Assembly (NCBI RefSeq): GCF_019649055.1
Contig: NW_026570260.1
Location: forward strand, 1,054,001 to 1,118,000
Reading direction: 5' to 3'
DNA: 64,000 nt
DNA from: Paramacrobiotus metropolitanus
Lineage: Eukaryota > Tardigrada > Eutardigrada > Parachela > Macrobiotidae
How positions within the stretch are numbered: the stretch's first letter is position 1; each line of letters opens with the position of its first letter. Shown here piece after piece: positions 40,415 to 49,999 of this stretch. The translations under genes and the position numbers were made by a program. The notes beneath the pieces are model-generated. The model made no database searches. It was given only the letters and a program-made list of their open reading frames with translations, and was not told the DNA's origin.

Positions 40415-43329
40415 ATGGGTGAAAAAATGGAGCCGATGATGACGGACGGGCGAGATTATGATGTGGAGACAGGGAATCCCAAGGCGCACTACAGCTTCGA
40501 CGAGACCTCCATTCGCGCCGGTTAGACGTCGATTATTTCCCTACTTGGTTTCGCGAATTGTAAAAACAGTTTCTTATAACGGGCTCCGTTTGTTTTATTT
40601 ACGGCAGTTAACTGCACTCACTTGCATAGAAAATTGGGCAGGATGTTCTGCACCTGAGGAAATTATAAAGAGAAAAGCATCTATTAACTTGCACTTTATT
40701 TTGGTAGCGTTCGTACGGAAGGTGTTCGGCATCGTATCGGTGTTGCTGCTGATAACGACCGGATTCATTGCTTTGTTCATGTTCATGTAAGTCCGTGTAA
40801 ACTGTAAACATGTTTGATTAATACACGATAAGCAGTTAGAATAAATACGTCTGCATATGCGCCTGTTTGTATCCAGTAATGGAGACGGAAAAAATGAACT
40901 ATCACCAATGTTAACGTTGTCTTTTTTATACTTTTGCAGTCCCGAATTGCATTATTTTGCCGCCACAAACCAACCGATGATGATTGCGTCAATGTGAGTT
41001 AATCTGGTTTTTGTAACCTTATAATTATACTATTATATTGTTATTTATAGAACAAGATACCTCTAGTGCTGAAAGAGCTAAAATAGAGTGAAAAAGTTTT
41101 AATATAATGCGCTGTTGATGCGATTTTTTGCCGATTAAATTGTTCTGCGTGTGTAGTACTAAATAAAACAAAAGTTAGATTTCGGCATAATAATACTCAC
41201 ACTGAAATTAGAGTCATTTAGGACTATCTTGTTACACTACAAATAATTTTTTCAGGGTGTTAACATTCGTCATTATTATCGCTCTGGCCTGCTTCCAACA
41301 GTTGCGCCGGCAAACTCCCGTCAATTTCATTCTGCTCATTCTCTTCGTGAGTGATCACGTTTTTTATATCTTACTTAACCGTTTTGTTTTATTTGAAATC
41401 GTGAGGGTATAACAATTAGAAACAACATTATTTTCAACATTATTTTTTATTTTCAACGTCACATCTTATTTGCGTTTTTGTACACTTACTTACCACTAGC
41501 GTGATTGCAGACATTGTGCATGAGCTGGATGCTGGCGACGGTGACGGCGTTCTACGAGGTGGAGTCGGTGCTCTGGGCAGCCGGCGTAACGGCCGTTATA
41601 ACCATTGCGCTGACCATCTTCGCCATGCAGACCAAATGGGACTTCACCATAATCAGCGGTCTGATGTTGGTCGTCATGGTCGTCCTGCTATTCTTTGGCA
41701 TATTCGCCGCCATTTTTCAAAGCCGCATTTTGCATGTCACCTACGCCGCCCTGGGAGCCCTCGTCTTCGGCATCGTAAGTCGGTCCCCACTCTGACGGTT
41801 ACAGAAAGGCTGAGAAAGCCAATATAATAGGCCTTTATTTAATCTGACCAGATAAGGTTGGCAAATTTTGTTTTTAAAACAGGAATTATATATAAATGAA
41901 AGTAATGTTCTCAGTTATCCCATGAAGTACTTTCCCTTGTCCGTTCTTTCTAGTTTTTAACCTTTACATTAACCAAACAAATGAGCGCGGTTAATTTTGC
42001 AGTATCTGGTGATCGATGTGCAATTAATGCTTGGTGGACAGCACACTTACTCGGTGTCACCGGAAGAGTACGTCTTCGCTGCCCTGAACATCTATCTCGA
42101 CAGTAAGACAAAATAAGTATCCTAACTATTACAACGGTCGTTTTTAGGATGCCTTTAAACCAGAGGGACAATAGCAGTTTTGGGTGTATTTCATTGCCTA
42201 AATTTTTTACTACGAGATTTTGTCGCTGGGACCGCGTATACAGATATCGTATACGAGGACGAGCTTAGTACATATGATAGACAAAAAAACTAGCGAGAGA
42301 ATCTGATAACCATGCCCGGCCCGTGCAACACGGGCAACCACCCAGGTCTGTCAGTGCTGGTAAATACATCACATTTAATACAAATAATCACCCCAGTATT
42401 AAATACCGCACGCTTTATTTCTTACAGTAAAACTTTGACTTTGTAGAACCACATGTGAAATTTCAGAGTACTCACTTTTTACCCATTCTGAAAGATTTTT
42501 TAATTTTAGTCGGAGTATTTGTCACATCGCTAAGTCCGCTACGAGTGTTTCTTTTTCGCTTATTTTTCTGCATCAGTTTTTCTGCTTCCCGTTGCTCGAG
42601 CGCTGCGATTACTTTACTGTCAGTCGCAATAAGCCCTGCTTCGGCGCGCAGACGAGAATCTTTAAGTTTTCTCTTTTTCTGAGGACGTCGCTGGCAGGTT
42701 CCTCCACACAATTCTCACTCAACGGTAGGCCCGAAACAACGCTGATACTCGTGAAAGAAATCTCCATCGCAGGTGCAGAAAACAAACTGGCAGGTAGCCG
42801 TACGTCGGTGATATTCTCAATTTCTCATCGTAGTACATCTCGCCAGATGAATCTTTATATTTAGATGGTAATTTTATAACATTACTATCAAGAGATTGGT
42901 TAATTAATGTCAGTCACTGGTTACTGGAAATTTTGCGGAGAACCAATTATAAACAGAGTTATAAAACCAAAACAAAACTCGCATTTAAATTTCAATACGA
43001 GTGTGCGTTACCGTAAATAGCAGACCGTGTTCAGCTAACGGCTGCGTGACGGCGCGCGGCTACCGCCAGCCTAAGGTGGCTGACAGTGTTGCACAGCACG
43101 CAAATGGTTATCAGATTCCCTCGCTAGTTTTTTTGTCTATCACATGTACTAAGCTCGTCCTCGTATCGAATATCAATTTGGTATTCGATTGACATAATAT
43201 TCATATCAGGTGCACCTAGGCAGTCATTTGGCAACCATAATGTAGTTAAGCGCTTTAACGGTTTCCTTGATTGCAGTTGTCAATCTCTTCCTGAAGATTC
43301 TCATCATCATCGGAAACACAAAAAAATAA
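40415..43329 (+). CDS. TMBIM/Lifeguard family, Bax-inhibitor-1-like seven-helix membrane protein
   Basis: Seven exons (40415-40520, 40708-40786, 40940-40993, 41256-41346, 41511-41774, 42003-42102, 43277-43329) join in frame to 248 aa. The family consists of ER/Golgi or plasma-membrane proteins that modulate calcium leak and restrain apoptosis. A short cytosolic N terminus (about 35 aa, far shorter than the Pro/Gly-rich one of GRINA or TMBIM1) leads to seven hydrophobic segments. Family blocks: FVRKVFGIVSVLLLITTGF, QQLRRQTPVNFILLILF, TLCMSWMLATVTAFYEV, FAMQTKWDFTIISGLM, YLVIDVQLMLGGQHTYS, SPEEYVFAALNIYLD and the last helix IVNLFLKILIIIGN. The final exon lies 1.17 kb downstream, behind a transposon insertion, and is easy to miss: translation without it would stop after LDSKTK and lose the last membrane segment. 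Confidence 0.93.
42243..43174. mobile_element. DNA transposon (deleted copy) with 71-bp terminal inverted repeats in the last Lifeguard intron
   Basis: The left terminus (42243-42313) and right terminus (43104-43174) are reverse complements over 71 bp with only a handful of mismatches; the shared core includes CGAGGACGAGCTTAGTACAT. Further inward, short matching stretches continue. The interior carries a minus-strand open frame (42472-42711) resembling the basic C-terminal tail of pogo/Tc5-type (DDE_1) transposases. At about 930 bp the copy is far too short to be autonomous. A clear target-site duplication is not visible. Confidence 0.75.
42472..42711 (-). pseudogene. Possible transposase C-terminal remnant
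   Basis: A 79-codon frame inside the inverted-repeat element. It is rich in Lys/Arg/Glu, with KKRKLKDSRLRAEAGLIA, then KVIAALEQREAEKLMQKN and KRKRN. Such charged helical tails are common at the C terminus of pogo/jerky/Tc5-like DDE_1 transposases. No catalytic Asp/Glu triad is present, so if the assignment is right this is only the tail of a deleted copy. Confidence 0.4.
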
Positions 43330-43963
43330 ACGATGAGTGCTGGAATTGTTGTACTGAAGCCATATCGCTGCCGATAGAATGATAGTACTGTAATCATCCG
43401 CATCGCTAGATCGTATATCGTGTACGTACGCATGTGATCTTTTGACCCGTCGCTGCTTATTGTTAAATATTTTTTCTATTTTTGCTTGTTAGAATATTAG
43501 TTTTCATTTTGTTTTTATTACTGTATAACACTATAAGTACTAACAGGCCAAGTCGGTTATATGGAGTGTTTTTATAGCGCCGCGGTTTGGATCTCTACGA
43601 AATGTGGCATTTTATTACAGCGGAACAGTTGTTCACTTGTTACGCTCCGCGAAAATGAAAGTGCACTGTGCTTTCGTTGAACTGAAGTAATTAAAATCAT
43701 TACATCTATGTACTACAAGTCTAGGCAACAGTCAGCAGTTACAAAAAAGCCAACGCGGTCGGACTGCTGAAAAAAATACCGGTTAGCAACATATTTCACA
43801 TTGGTACACAAGCGTCCCAAACCAAGTCCAGCATCTGCTAATTGGCTTGAATTCTATTTGCACCACATGTATTTACGGATTATGTTTACATTACCAGGAG
43901 CCCGAATAAGGAACTTGGTATCCGATCCACACGCTACAATACTGGCTTCTTAAGCCCGCGCTG

Positions 43964-44250
43964 TTATTCACGGTCAGGTAGGTATACGTCCTTGACCAGT
44001 TTGGCCGTCATCTGTGGGTCGTTGCCGTATGTGGTGTGTAATACGGCACAACTGGCGCAGGAGCATCGCACACACAGTTTGTGTAGCTCTGGATGCCGCA
44101 ACGGCTGCCCCTCTCGGCATACAGCATAACGCTCCCCACCGCTTGGTGACTTCGATTCCTCCAGTTGCTGCACGCGGTGGTAGCAGTCACCAAGCGGGTC
44201 ACTCCCACCGCCGCGTGCAGAAACAGGCAAACGACAATCGCTACCTTCAT
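43964..44250 (-). CDS. Small secreted cysteine-rich protein, frame ambiguous
   Basis: The ATG at 44250 opens a signal peptide (MKVAIVVCLFLHAAVGV). Read straight through, this frame ends near 44010 after about 80 aa with several Cys. A second frame over the same DNA, ending at 43964, looks more protein-like at its C terminus (LHKLCVRCSCASCAVLH, TAKLVKDVYLPDRE). Splicing out the 41 nt between GCGGCG|GTGGGAGT and GCGTGCAG|CAACTG would join the signal peptide to that second frame. This is shorter than any other intron in the window (about 66 nt), so a frameshifted or decayed gene is the alternative. No family is recognised. Confidence 0.45.
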
Positions 44251-44542
44251 ATTATGGTGGACATCACAGAATAAGGGTAATGTCACCGCCTAGATCGGGT
44301 TGAGCTTTAACGGGATGTGTACGGCGCCACTGGTTGGCCCCCGAATAAATTGCGACAACATGTAGAACGAAGTTGCGGTGTGAAAAATTTGCGGATTACG
44401 AAGATGTTAAGCTGAATCAGCATTTCTGCCATTTGATTGCAATTATAGATGCTGTCTTTCGTTGCACTGCTTTGCTTGTAATTTATCCTGTTGAAGTGTA
44501 GAACCTTTTGATCTCATTACACATGGAGAAATCTTTATAGAA

Positions 44543-44599
44543 GTACTGTGATAATGAAGGTACTGTAATACTGTAATAATGTACTGTAATAATGAAAGT
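44543..44599. repeat. Short imperfect tandem repeat of GTACTGTAATAAT
   Basis: Three to four imperfect copies of a GTACTGTAATAAT-type word within about 60 bp, in AT-rich intergenic DNA. Confidence 0.6.
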
Positions 44600-44955
44600 T
44601 CATGACCTTGGAGAATTCTAGTGTACGAATGTCTAACGTATAGGACTTAACTAAATTGTTTTCAGACAAAGATTATCCTTCTTTTCCTAGGACTCTCAAC
44701 TGAACAGTAAGCCATTTTTATTGCACTAGCTGCCGGTAACGCTTCGGCAGTACTTTGCGCTTTCGAAGTATTGAATTGTGGAATGACGGCAGAATGTTTG
44801 ATGCCTTATGGCTGGCTTAAGATCACGAAACAATTCGTCGCCGTATATCTCACCGGTGACAACAACACAACAGCCTTCAAAACGATGCAGAACGTCAACT
44901 GTGCCCTTGATTGTAACGCAACGTACACTAGTATCAGCAGAAAAGACGCAGCACG

Positions 44956-45761
44956 TCACGCTGTCAAGGGGGCCCTGATTAATGCAGCTTCACGACTATC
45001 AGTGGGCTGTTCCATTAGTTTAGCAACAACCGATAATTCTGCCAGGCTCTGTAAAGATAATAATGAGCGCTTCCTCCACATAAGAAATCGGCGTAGGACG
45101 CCACTGTAGTTACACGCACCTTATTGAGTTCCTGATGAACTTCAAACAGCTCTTTCTCCTTATCAGCGATATAATTCTGCATATCCCGTATCAAGGCATT
45201 GACCTCACTGAAGTAGCGCATGGCCTCCGCATTGGGATCGCGGTGGGATTTCTGCAGCCACTCGGCGTCCGTTCTCCGATTGCCGATCTTAATCTGCAGG
45301 AACTCGATTTCACTGCGCAGCAGTTCAGCAGAGTGATGCATATCGGCCGTCTCGGTTTTCCACGTTTCAATGACCTTGTCGAAATCCTGCAGAATGGTGC
45401 ATTTCTTTCCGCGATTATCTCAAAAATATATGCAGGTGCACAGAAAACATGTAGGAGCGTAGGAAAATGCAGTTGAACATAACCCTACCGAATTAAAATG
45501 ATCGATCAGTTGCACGCGTCGTTCGCGTAGATGCTCAATTTGCCCTTCCACATGAGAGATCTCCGCCCTCAGATTGGCCACATCTACGCTGGCGTGCTTC
45601 ACCAGAGCGTGTTCTAGCTCCGTGAAGACTTCGGCGATGGCAGGTACAAAGTCCACGATGGCTTCTTCGCCGTAAGCACGGCCGAGTTCATCAAGAACGA
45701 TATAGACCGCTTCGGCAGCGTCATACACGTCACTAATATTGGAAAACGTAACGGGTTTCAT
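44956..45761 (-). CDS. RILP-like protein with RH1 domain, coiled coil
   Basis: Three exons (45489-45761, 45120-45386, 44956-45048), all phase 0, give 210 aa. The N terminus has the RH1 pattern of RILP, RILPL and JIP3/4 proteins: ISDVYDAAEAVYIVLDELG, EAIVDFVPAIAEVFTELEH, then a predicted coiled coil (LRAEISHVEGQIEHLRERR, DFDKVIETWKTETAD, LRSEIEFLQIKIGN, YIADKEKELFEVHQELNK). RH1 domains bind myosin-Va or kinesin light chain and dimerise; RILP-type proteins link Rab GTPases to motors. The last exon (SLAELSVVAKLMEQPTD) ends without a recognisable RH2 Rab-binding domain, so the protein is short for the family (human RILPL1 about 400 aa). Exon 3 is supported by splice sites and phase only. Confidence 0.72.
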
Positions 45762-46182
45762 GGCGAAAGAAAAGCAACGGAAAACACGGAATTGTAGGAA
45801 GGAAACAAAGAACTCCCGCTCACGCGCACGCTATGTTACCGCGTAACAAGGAATCTGCCAGTAGTTTCTGTACTATGTCGACCAAATTTTTAAGATTTCG
45901 CAAAAATTGAACGATTTCAAAATCCAGTTGGTTTTTCTACGAAAGCGTGTGCATTTTATGGGGGTTTCACGAAAAAGTTCTTGCAGAACGATTTTCTCGA
46001 AATTCCTCTTTAATGCTGTGATAACTGAGCGGTATAGCGAAACACTAAAAACCATGTGCACTGGTTCAGGAGCCGCAGGAGTCTCCAACAGTACTCCCGC
46101 AGTAGACTATTGATGACCTTTATGAAAACGCTTGTAACAGACGTAAAGCGATCACTAGTATGCCCCACCTTCACTTGTTAAA
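45762..46182. other. Divergent intergenic region
   Basis: About 420 bp between the starts of the RILP-like gene (minus) and the unknown 509-aa gene (plus); presumably both promoters. Nothing else seen. Confidence 0.5.
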
Positions 46183-47979
46183 ATGTGTGTGGAGGACGTG
46201 ATCCAGGACCCCAGCGAACCGTTTTTTCCGCATCTGCTTTTTTTGGCAGCCAATATCAACGCCAGCGACCCTTTTGTCACCAACACCCTCAAGCACCTGA
46301 TCCGGAACGCGGATTTTATGGCTTGCGTGCGACGTTGCAGTCTATTTGATCTGCGCGAAAAGGAGCACGAAGGCTGTGTAGATGCGAGCGCCACTCACTG
46401 GCTGACGATGCTGCTGTGGGATAGCACTCTGGCCGTGCCCACAGTGGCTGTGGAACATTTTCAGACGCTGGTCAAGGCCAAATCATTCCTGATGCCGGTG
46501 CTGGTGTGGGTGTACGTCAATCCGGAACTAGTCGGTAATAAGAAGCAGCGTAAACGAGCTCTGATGGAACTGGAAAAGGTCTGCTTAGAGAAAGTATTTA
46601 AACCCTTACAGAGCAGCGCGGTGTGGCGGCTGGAGATATTTGGGTTGGAAAAGGTGATTTCTTTTCATTCGAATTTATTCAGTTTATCCAACTTTTCAAT
46701 AAAAATATGTTTATGTACGATATAACTCAAATTTCTTCGTAACTGAAGGGTGTAAATATTTCAGCTACAGTACAGTTTACGACAATTTCGAATTCATTTT
46801 GCTAGGGTAGGAAATTTTTTCTGCAGCGACAATTCATTATCAATTTTTGCACTCTTAAAACGATGCATCATCAAATGCAAGTTACACAAGGAATCATCGA
46901 TCTGAAAGCCCTTTCCTTAGGAAGGTCGCAAACACTTCAACCGGGGATTATCCTGGCTGAAGCAGCAGGTGACCTTTTCCGCTAGCAGAGAGCTGGATCC
47001 GGCACTCGTCGCTCCAGCCGTGACACAATCCATCCAGCCGTCCCTGTACCAAATACCATCCGCGACGGTCACGCCTACCGTCATTTTTGCTGCTCAAGGC
47101 GATTCTGCCAACCGCCCGCCCCGGACGGCTGCCAGCCAGAACGACAAATCCTTCTTTCCTTCCAGCTCGGCCGCTCTAGACAGCCGCATCAAGCCAAAGC
47201 CGCTTTCACCATCCAGTAAACTGCAACTGATCGGATATTCGTACGAATGCGAGAGTGCCAACCTCAAATATGGAAATGTGATAGCCAAGGATTCGCTGGT
47301 CCTCACGGATCCCATCACTCGGGACGTGCAGAGCCTCAGTGAGACAGCATTGCGCAAAGCCGCGGTACAGAACCACCACCCACCCGGTGTCTTCACCACG
47401 GACGCCGATCGAGAGGCGGCGGTGCAGCGTCGGCGCATGCAGCGGACACTCAACGCCACCGAAGCGGAGATCGCCCGCCTCTTCCGGCAGCGTATCGGGA
47501 CAACTTCGCGTAGCTTCCGCTCCGTCCGCTTTGTTGACACCTTCGAGGAGTTCTCGACGGTGTCAAGCTTCCACGACAACGGCTCGGTCATAACGGTGAC
47601 TTCGGGGATGAGCGGCGCCAACGGAACCATCTCCGCCGCTAACGACGGTAGCTTTTTCTCTACGGAGAATGCTTCGTCCTTTATTCTGGCCGGTCGGGGC
47701 ATCGAGTACTCCGGAGGTCAGATCAACGTGCTCCAAGTGCCCAGCGTCGTTCCCGATCCCAGCGTTCAACTGACGGAAGCGACGCCCACACGTTCCGATG
47801 TGGTGGATGCACCAACAACCACCGAGTCAACGTTCGATACGAATCCCGAAGTTCACTGTGATGTGCATCCGACCGATAGAAATTTTTCTGTACAGAATGT
47901 CTACCACCCAGCGGATGCTGCACGGGCTTATGTGCATTTTGAATCGGCCGCTGAGATGCGAGTAAATGTCAACTGTTGA
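46183..47979 (+). CDS. Unrecognised 509-aa protein, helical N-terminal half and disordered C-terminal half
   Basis: Two exons (46183-46653, 46921-47979) join in phase 0. Residues 1 to about 175 look like an all-helical globular domain (PFFPHLLFLAANINASDPF, LKHLIRNADFMACVRRCS, KAKSFLMPVLVWVYVNPEL, RALMELEKVCLEKVF). The rest is Ser/Thr/Pro-rich with one conserved-looking island (SSKLQLIGYSYECESANL to SLSETALRKAAVQ, then EAEIARLFRQRIG). The early VIQDPSEPF and the VLVWVYVN segment recall hyccin (FAM126), but the match is too thin to name it. No signal peptide or membrane span. Codon usage and the long open second exon argue for a real gene. Its stop lies only 12 bp from that of the opposing MATH-BTB gene. 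Confidence 0.78.
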
Positions 47980-47991
47980 AAGCAAATTTTG

Positions 47992-49080
47992 TCATTCGTT
48001 CCGTATTGTTAATTCGGCAACTCGTATTTTGATCGAGTTTATCACGTCATCTGACAGATTCGCTCCGGTAAAAATAGCAGGTAGATTATGCTGCATGACC
48101 TTTGCAGCAGCATTCCTCAATACTGCACACGCTTCAAATCTATCATTTGCATCCGCCAATGAAAATACTTTAACAATCCCTTCCCGCCACAAGTTTCGCC
48201 CCAAGTAATCGCACACTCGCGACAAAAGATCATTGACGCTATACTGTATTGCGAATTCTAGGAGCTCGCAACCGCACCCTTGAACATCGCCTTCCACGAA
48301 ATCTCCTTTGTACAACATTTCCTTGAGCGCCTGCAATGTCGAGCAATCGAAGCGCTCCATTTTCCATTCATTGTCCAGACTGTCGCACACCTGCCGCAAT
48401 TGCGGGCTCCAGTCCGCCAGATGGGCTCGGTGAACCGTAACCTTTCGTCCGTCCCTCCCCACCAGCGCCAAATCCCACTGCGGCACTTCGTGAATCGACG
48501 ACACCGACCGTACACCAGACACCGTGGCCAACGCCGGCAACAACCTTATCTTTACTCCCAAGAAAAGCGCCCCACCCGGGAGAACGGCAGCACTGAGCAT
48601 GTTGGCCACATTCTTATGGTGCAGCCACTCCACTGACTGGGTGTCACCCTCTCCGGCGTCATTGCGCAGGCTGTATACCGATCCGTCGAGGTCGACTGCG
48701 CCGCGGCGGAAGTCCTGTTCCGATTTATACACTTCGTAGCCGGCTTGAACACGCAGCTGGCTGCCAATGTTGCCAACGTAAGTTAAACGGATGCGGAGGT
48801 GCCGGGTGCGGGGATCTTTGCGCGCCGGTCCCCAGTGCAGACACAGGCGCCAGGTGGTGTCGGCAGGGCCTTGGAAAAGGGAGCCGGTGAGACCGAGACG
48901 GTTCTTCATAACTAGGGCGGCGTTGTCGATCTTCCAAAGATACGTAGTGGTTAAGTTGACGACGTCAGACTGGTGACTGTAGCCGGGCTTGACGAGGGCG
49001 TCACCTGCAAAAAGGTCGTCGAAATCTCCGGCTGATGATCGGGCAAGGAGGCTGGTAAAGGATGGATAATGTGATGCCAT
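47992..49080 (-). CDS. Intronless MATH-BTB protein (SPOP-like)
   Basis: One uninterrupted frame of 362 aa. The N-terminal about 30-170 form a MATH (TRAF-like) domain (TTYLWKIDNAALVMKNRL, WRLCLHWGPARKDPRTRH, SSIHEVPQWDLALVG follows later). Residues about 190-300 form the BTB/POZ fold (VTVHRAHLADWSPQLRQV, FDCSTLQALKEMLYKGDF, LLEFAIQYSVNDLLSRVCDY), with a short BACK-like helical end. The usual role is a substrate adaptor for cullin-3 ubiquitin ligase, with MATH binding the substrate and BTB binding CUL3. The missing introns, against a background of many-exon genes, suggest a retrocopy or a member of an expanded intronless subfamily. Both are common for MATH-BTB genes in ecdysozoans. Confidence 0.92.
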   Translation of the reverse strand: MASHYPSFTSLLARSSAGDFDDLFAGDALVKPGYSHQSDVVNLTTTYLWKIDNAALVMKNRLGLTGSLFQGPADTTWRLCLHWGPARKDPRTRHLRIRLTYVGNIGSQLRVQAGYEVYKSEQDFRRGAVDLDGSVYSLRNDAGEGDTQSVEWLHHKNVANMLSAAVLPGGALFLGVKIRLLPALATVSGVRSVSSIHEVPQWDLALVGRDGRKVTVHRAHLADWSPQLRQVCDSLDNEWKMERFDCSTLQALKEMLYKGDFVEGDVQGCGCELLEFAIQYSVNDLLSRVCDYLGRNLWREGIVKVFSLADANDRFEACAVLRNAAAKVMQHNLPAIFTGANLSDDVINSIKIRVAELTIRNE

Positions 49081-49999
49081 CGAGTCTGTGCAACAAATGA
49101 ACTGGAACGGAATACTTAATTAAACTGCTATGCAGGTTTAAATTGACGAAATCGCTTTTTCATCGCTTCATCGCTTTTTCATCGCTTTTTTCAAGTGTTA
49201 TCCAAAACAAAATATCATAATTATACTAATGATAAGATGTATTTGGCAAAAACAAACGTCTGAGGGGAAAAATAATTTTAAGAAAAATTAAAAGTTGGAA
49301 ATTGCTTATAATCACGCCTTCGCGTTGTATTAATGTATTTTAAATACATTAATACATTAAACCACGCAAAGCATGGTAAATACAGTATTTACCATGCTTT
49401 GCGTGGCAACATGTAGACTGGGAAGGGAAGATTGTATCGCTTAAAGATACAGTTGTCACTGCCCACTGCAACATTTTTCACAGCTTCAGCTTACTCAGGT
49501 GGCGATCGCACAACCATTGAAACGAAAAAGCCAACAGAATGAAATGCTGTTTTGCAAAAATTGAAGTAGATGGAAATAAACATAAAATACACCAATCACA
49601 AGAACAGTGGCTGCTGCACATCTGCTGCAGATAAAAAAAAACTAGGAACGTTTAACCGGACCCAGTCGACTCCTGTACAGTACACGTTCTCTCCGTCCCT
49701 TAATCCAACTTAAGGTACAAAAATCTCATTAGCAGACCTTCGCCCGGTCTAGTTGAGCCGGGTGCAGGGTGCAGGCTTACAGGTTGAATGTGTGTATTAA
49801 TTTTTGGCACCCTCATAAAAACTAGATTTGGTCGAGGTGATTGTTTACATAAGGATTCAAGTTATTCGGCTATTATGAAAAGTAGGATCACTGAAAAGAA
49901 GTATAATTATGTATCTTTTCACTATGGTTTAACACTACTTGGAAATGAATAGAAGAACAGTCTGTACATCAGCCAATAAGTAATATCGAAAAATGCCGA
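49081..49999. other. Intergenic between MATH-BTB and GPCPD1, with palindromes
   Basis: Holds the MATH-BTB promoter and GPCPD1 3' UTR. Near 49155-49195 is a short tandem run of ATCGCTTTTTC. A TAATGTATTT inverted repeat at 49330-49351 sits beside the long palindrome annotated separately. No gene seen. Confidence 0.5.
49362..49406. repeat. Perfect 22-bp palindrome with 1-nt centre
   Basis: Arms 49362-49383 and 49385-49406 are exact reverse complements (each contains CCACGCAAAGCATGG) separated by a single A. Together with the adjacent AT palindrome this could extrude as a double hairpin. Confidence 0.9.

Noticed and set aside
42003-42118. Lifeguard gene ending after LDSKTK, as a truncated pseudogene
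   Set aside because: A phase-matched last exon encoding the missing helix was found at 43277-43329 beyond a transposon insertion.
47094-47702. 202-codon minus frame
   Set aside because: Antisense shadow of exon 2 of the 509-aa gene, whose frame, splice phase and composition are better supported.
46183-47979. Naming the 509-aa protein as hyccin (FAM126)
   Set aside because: Only two short segments are reminiscent; no consistent alignment.
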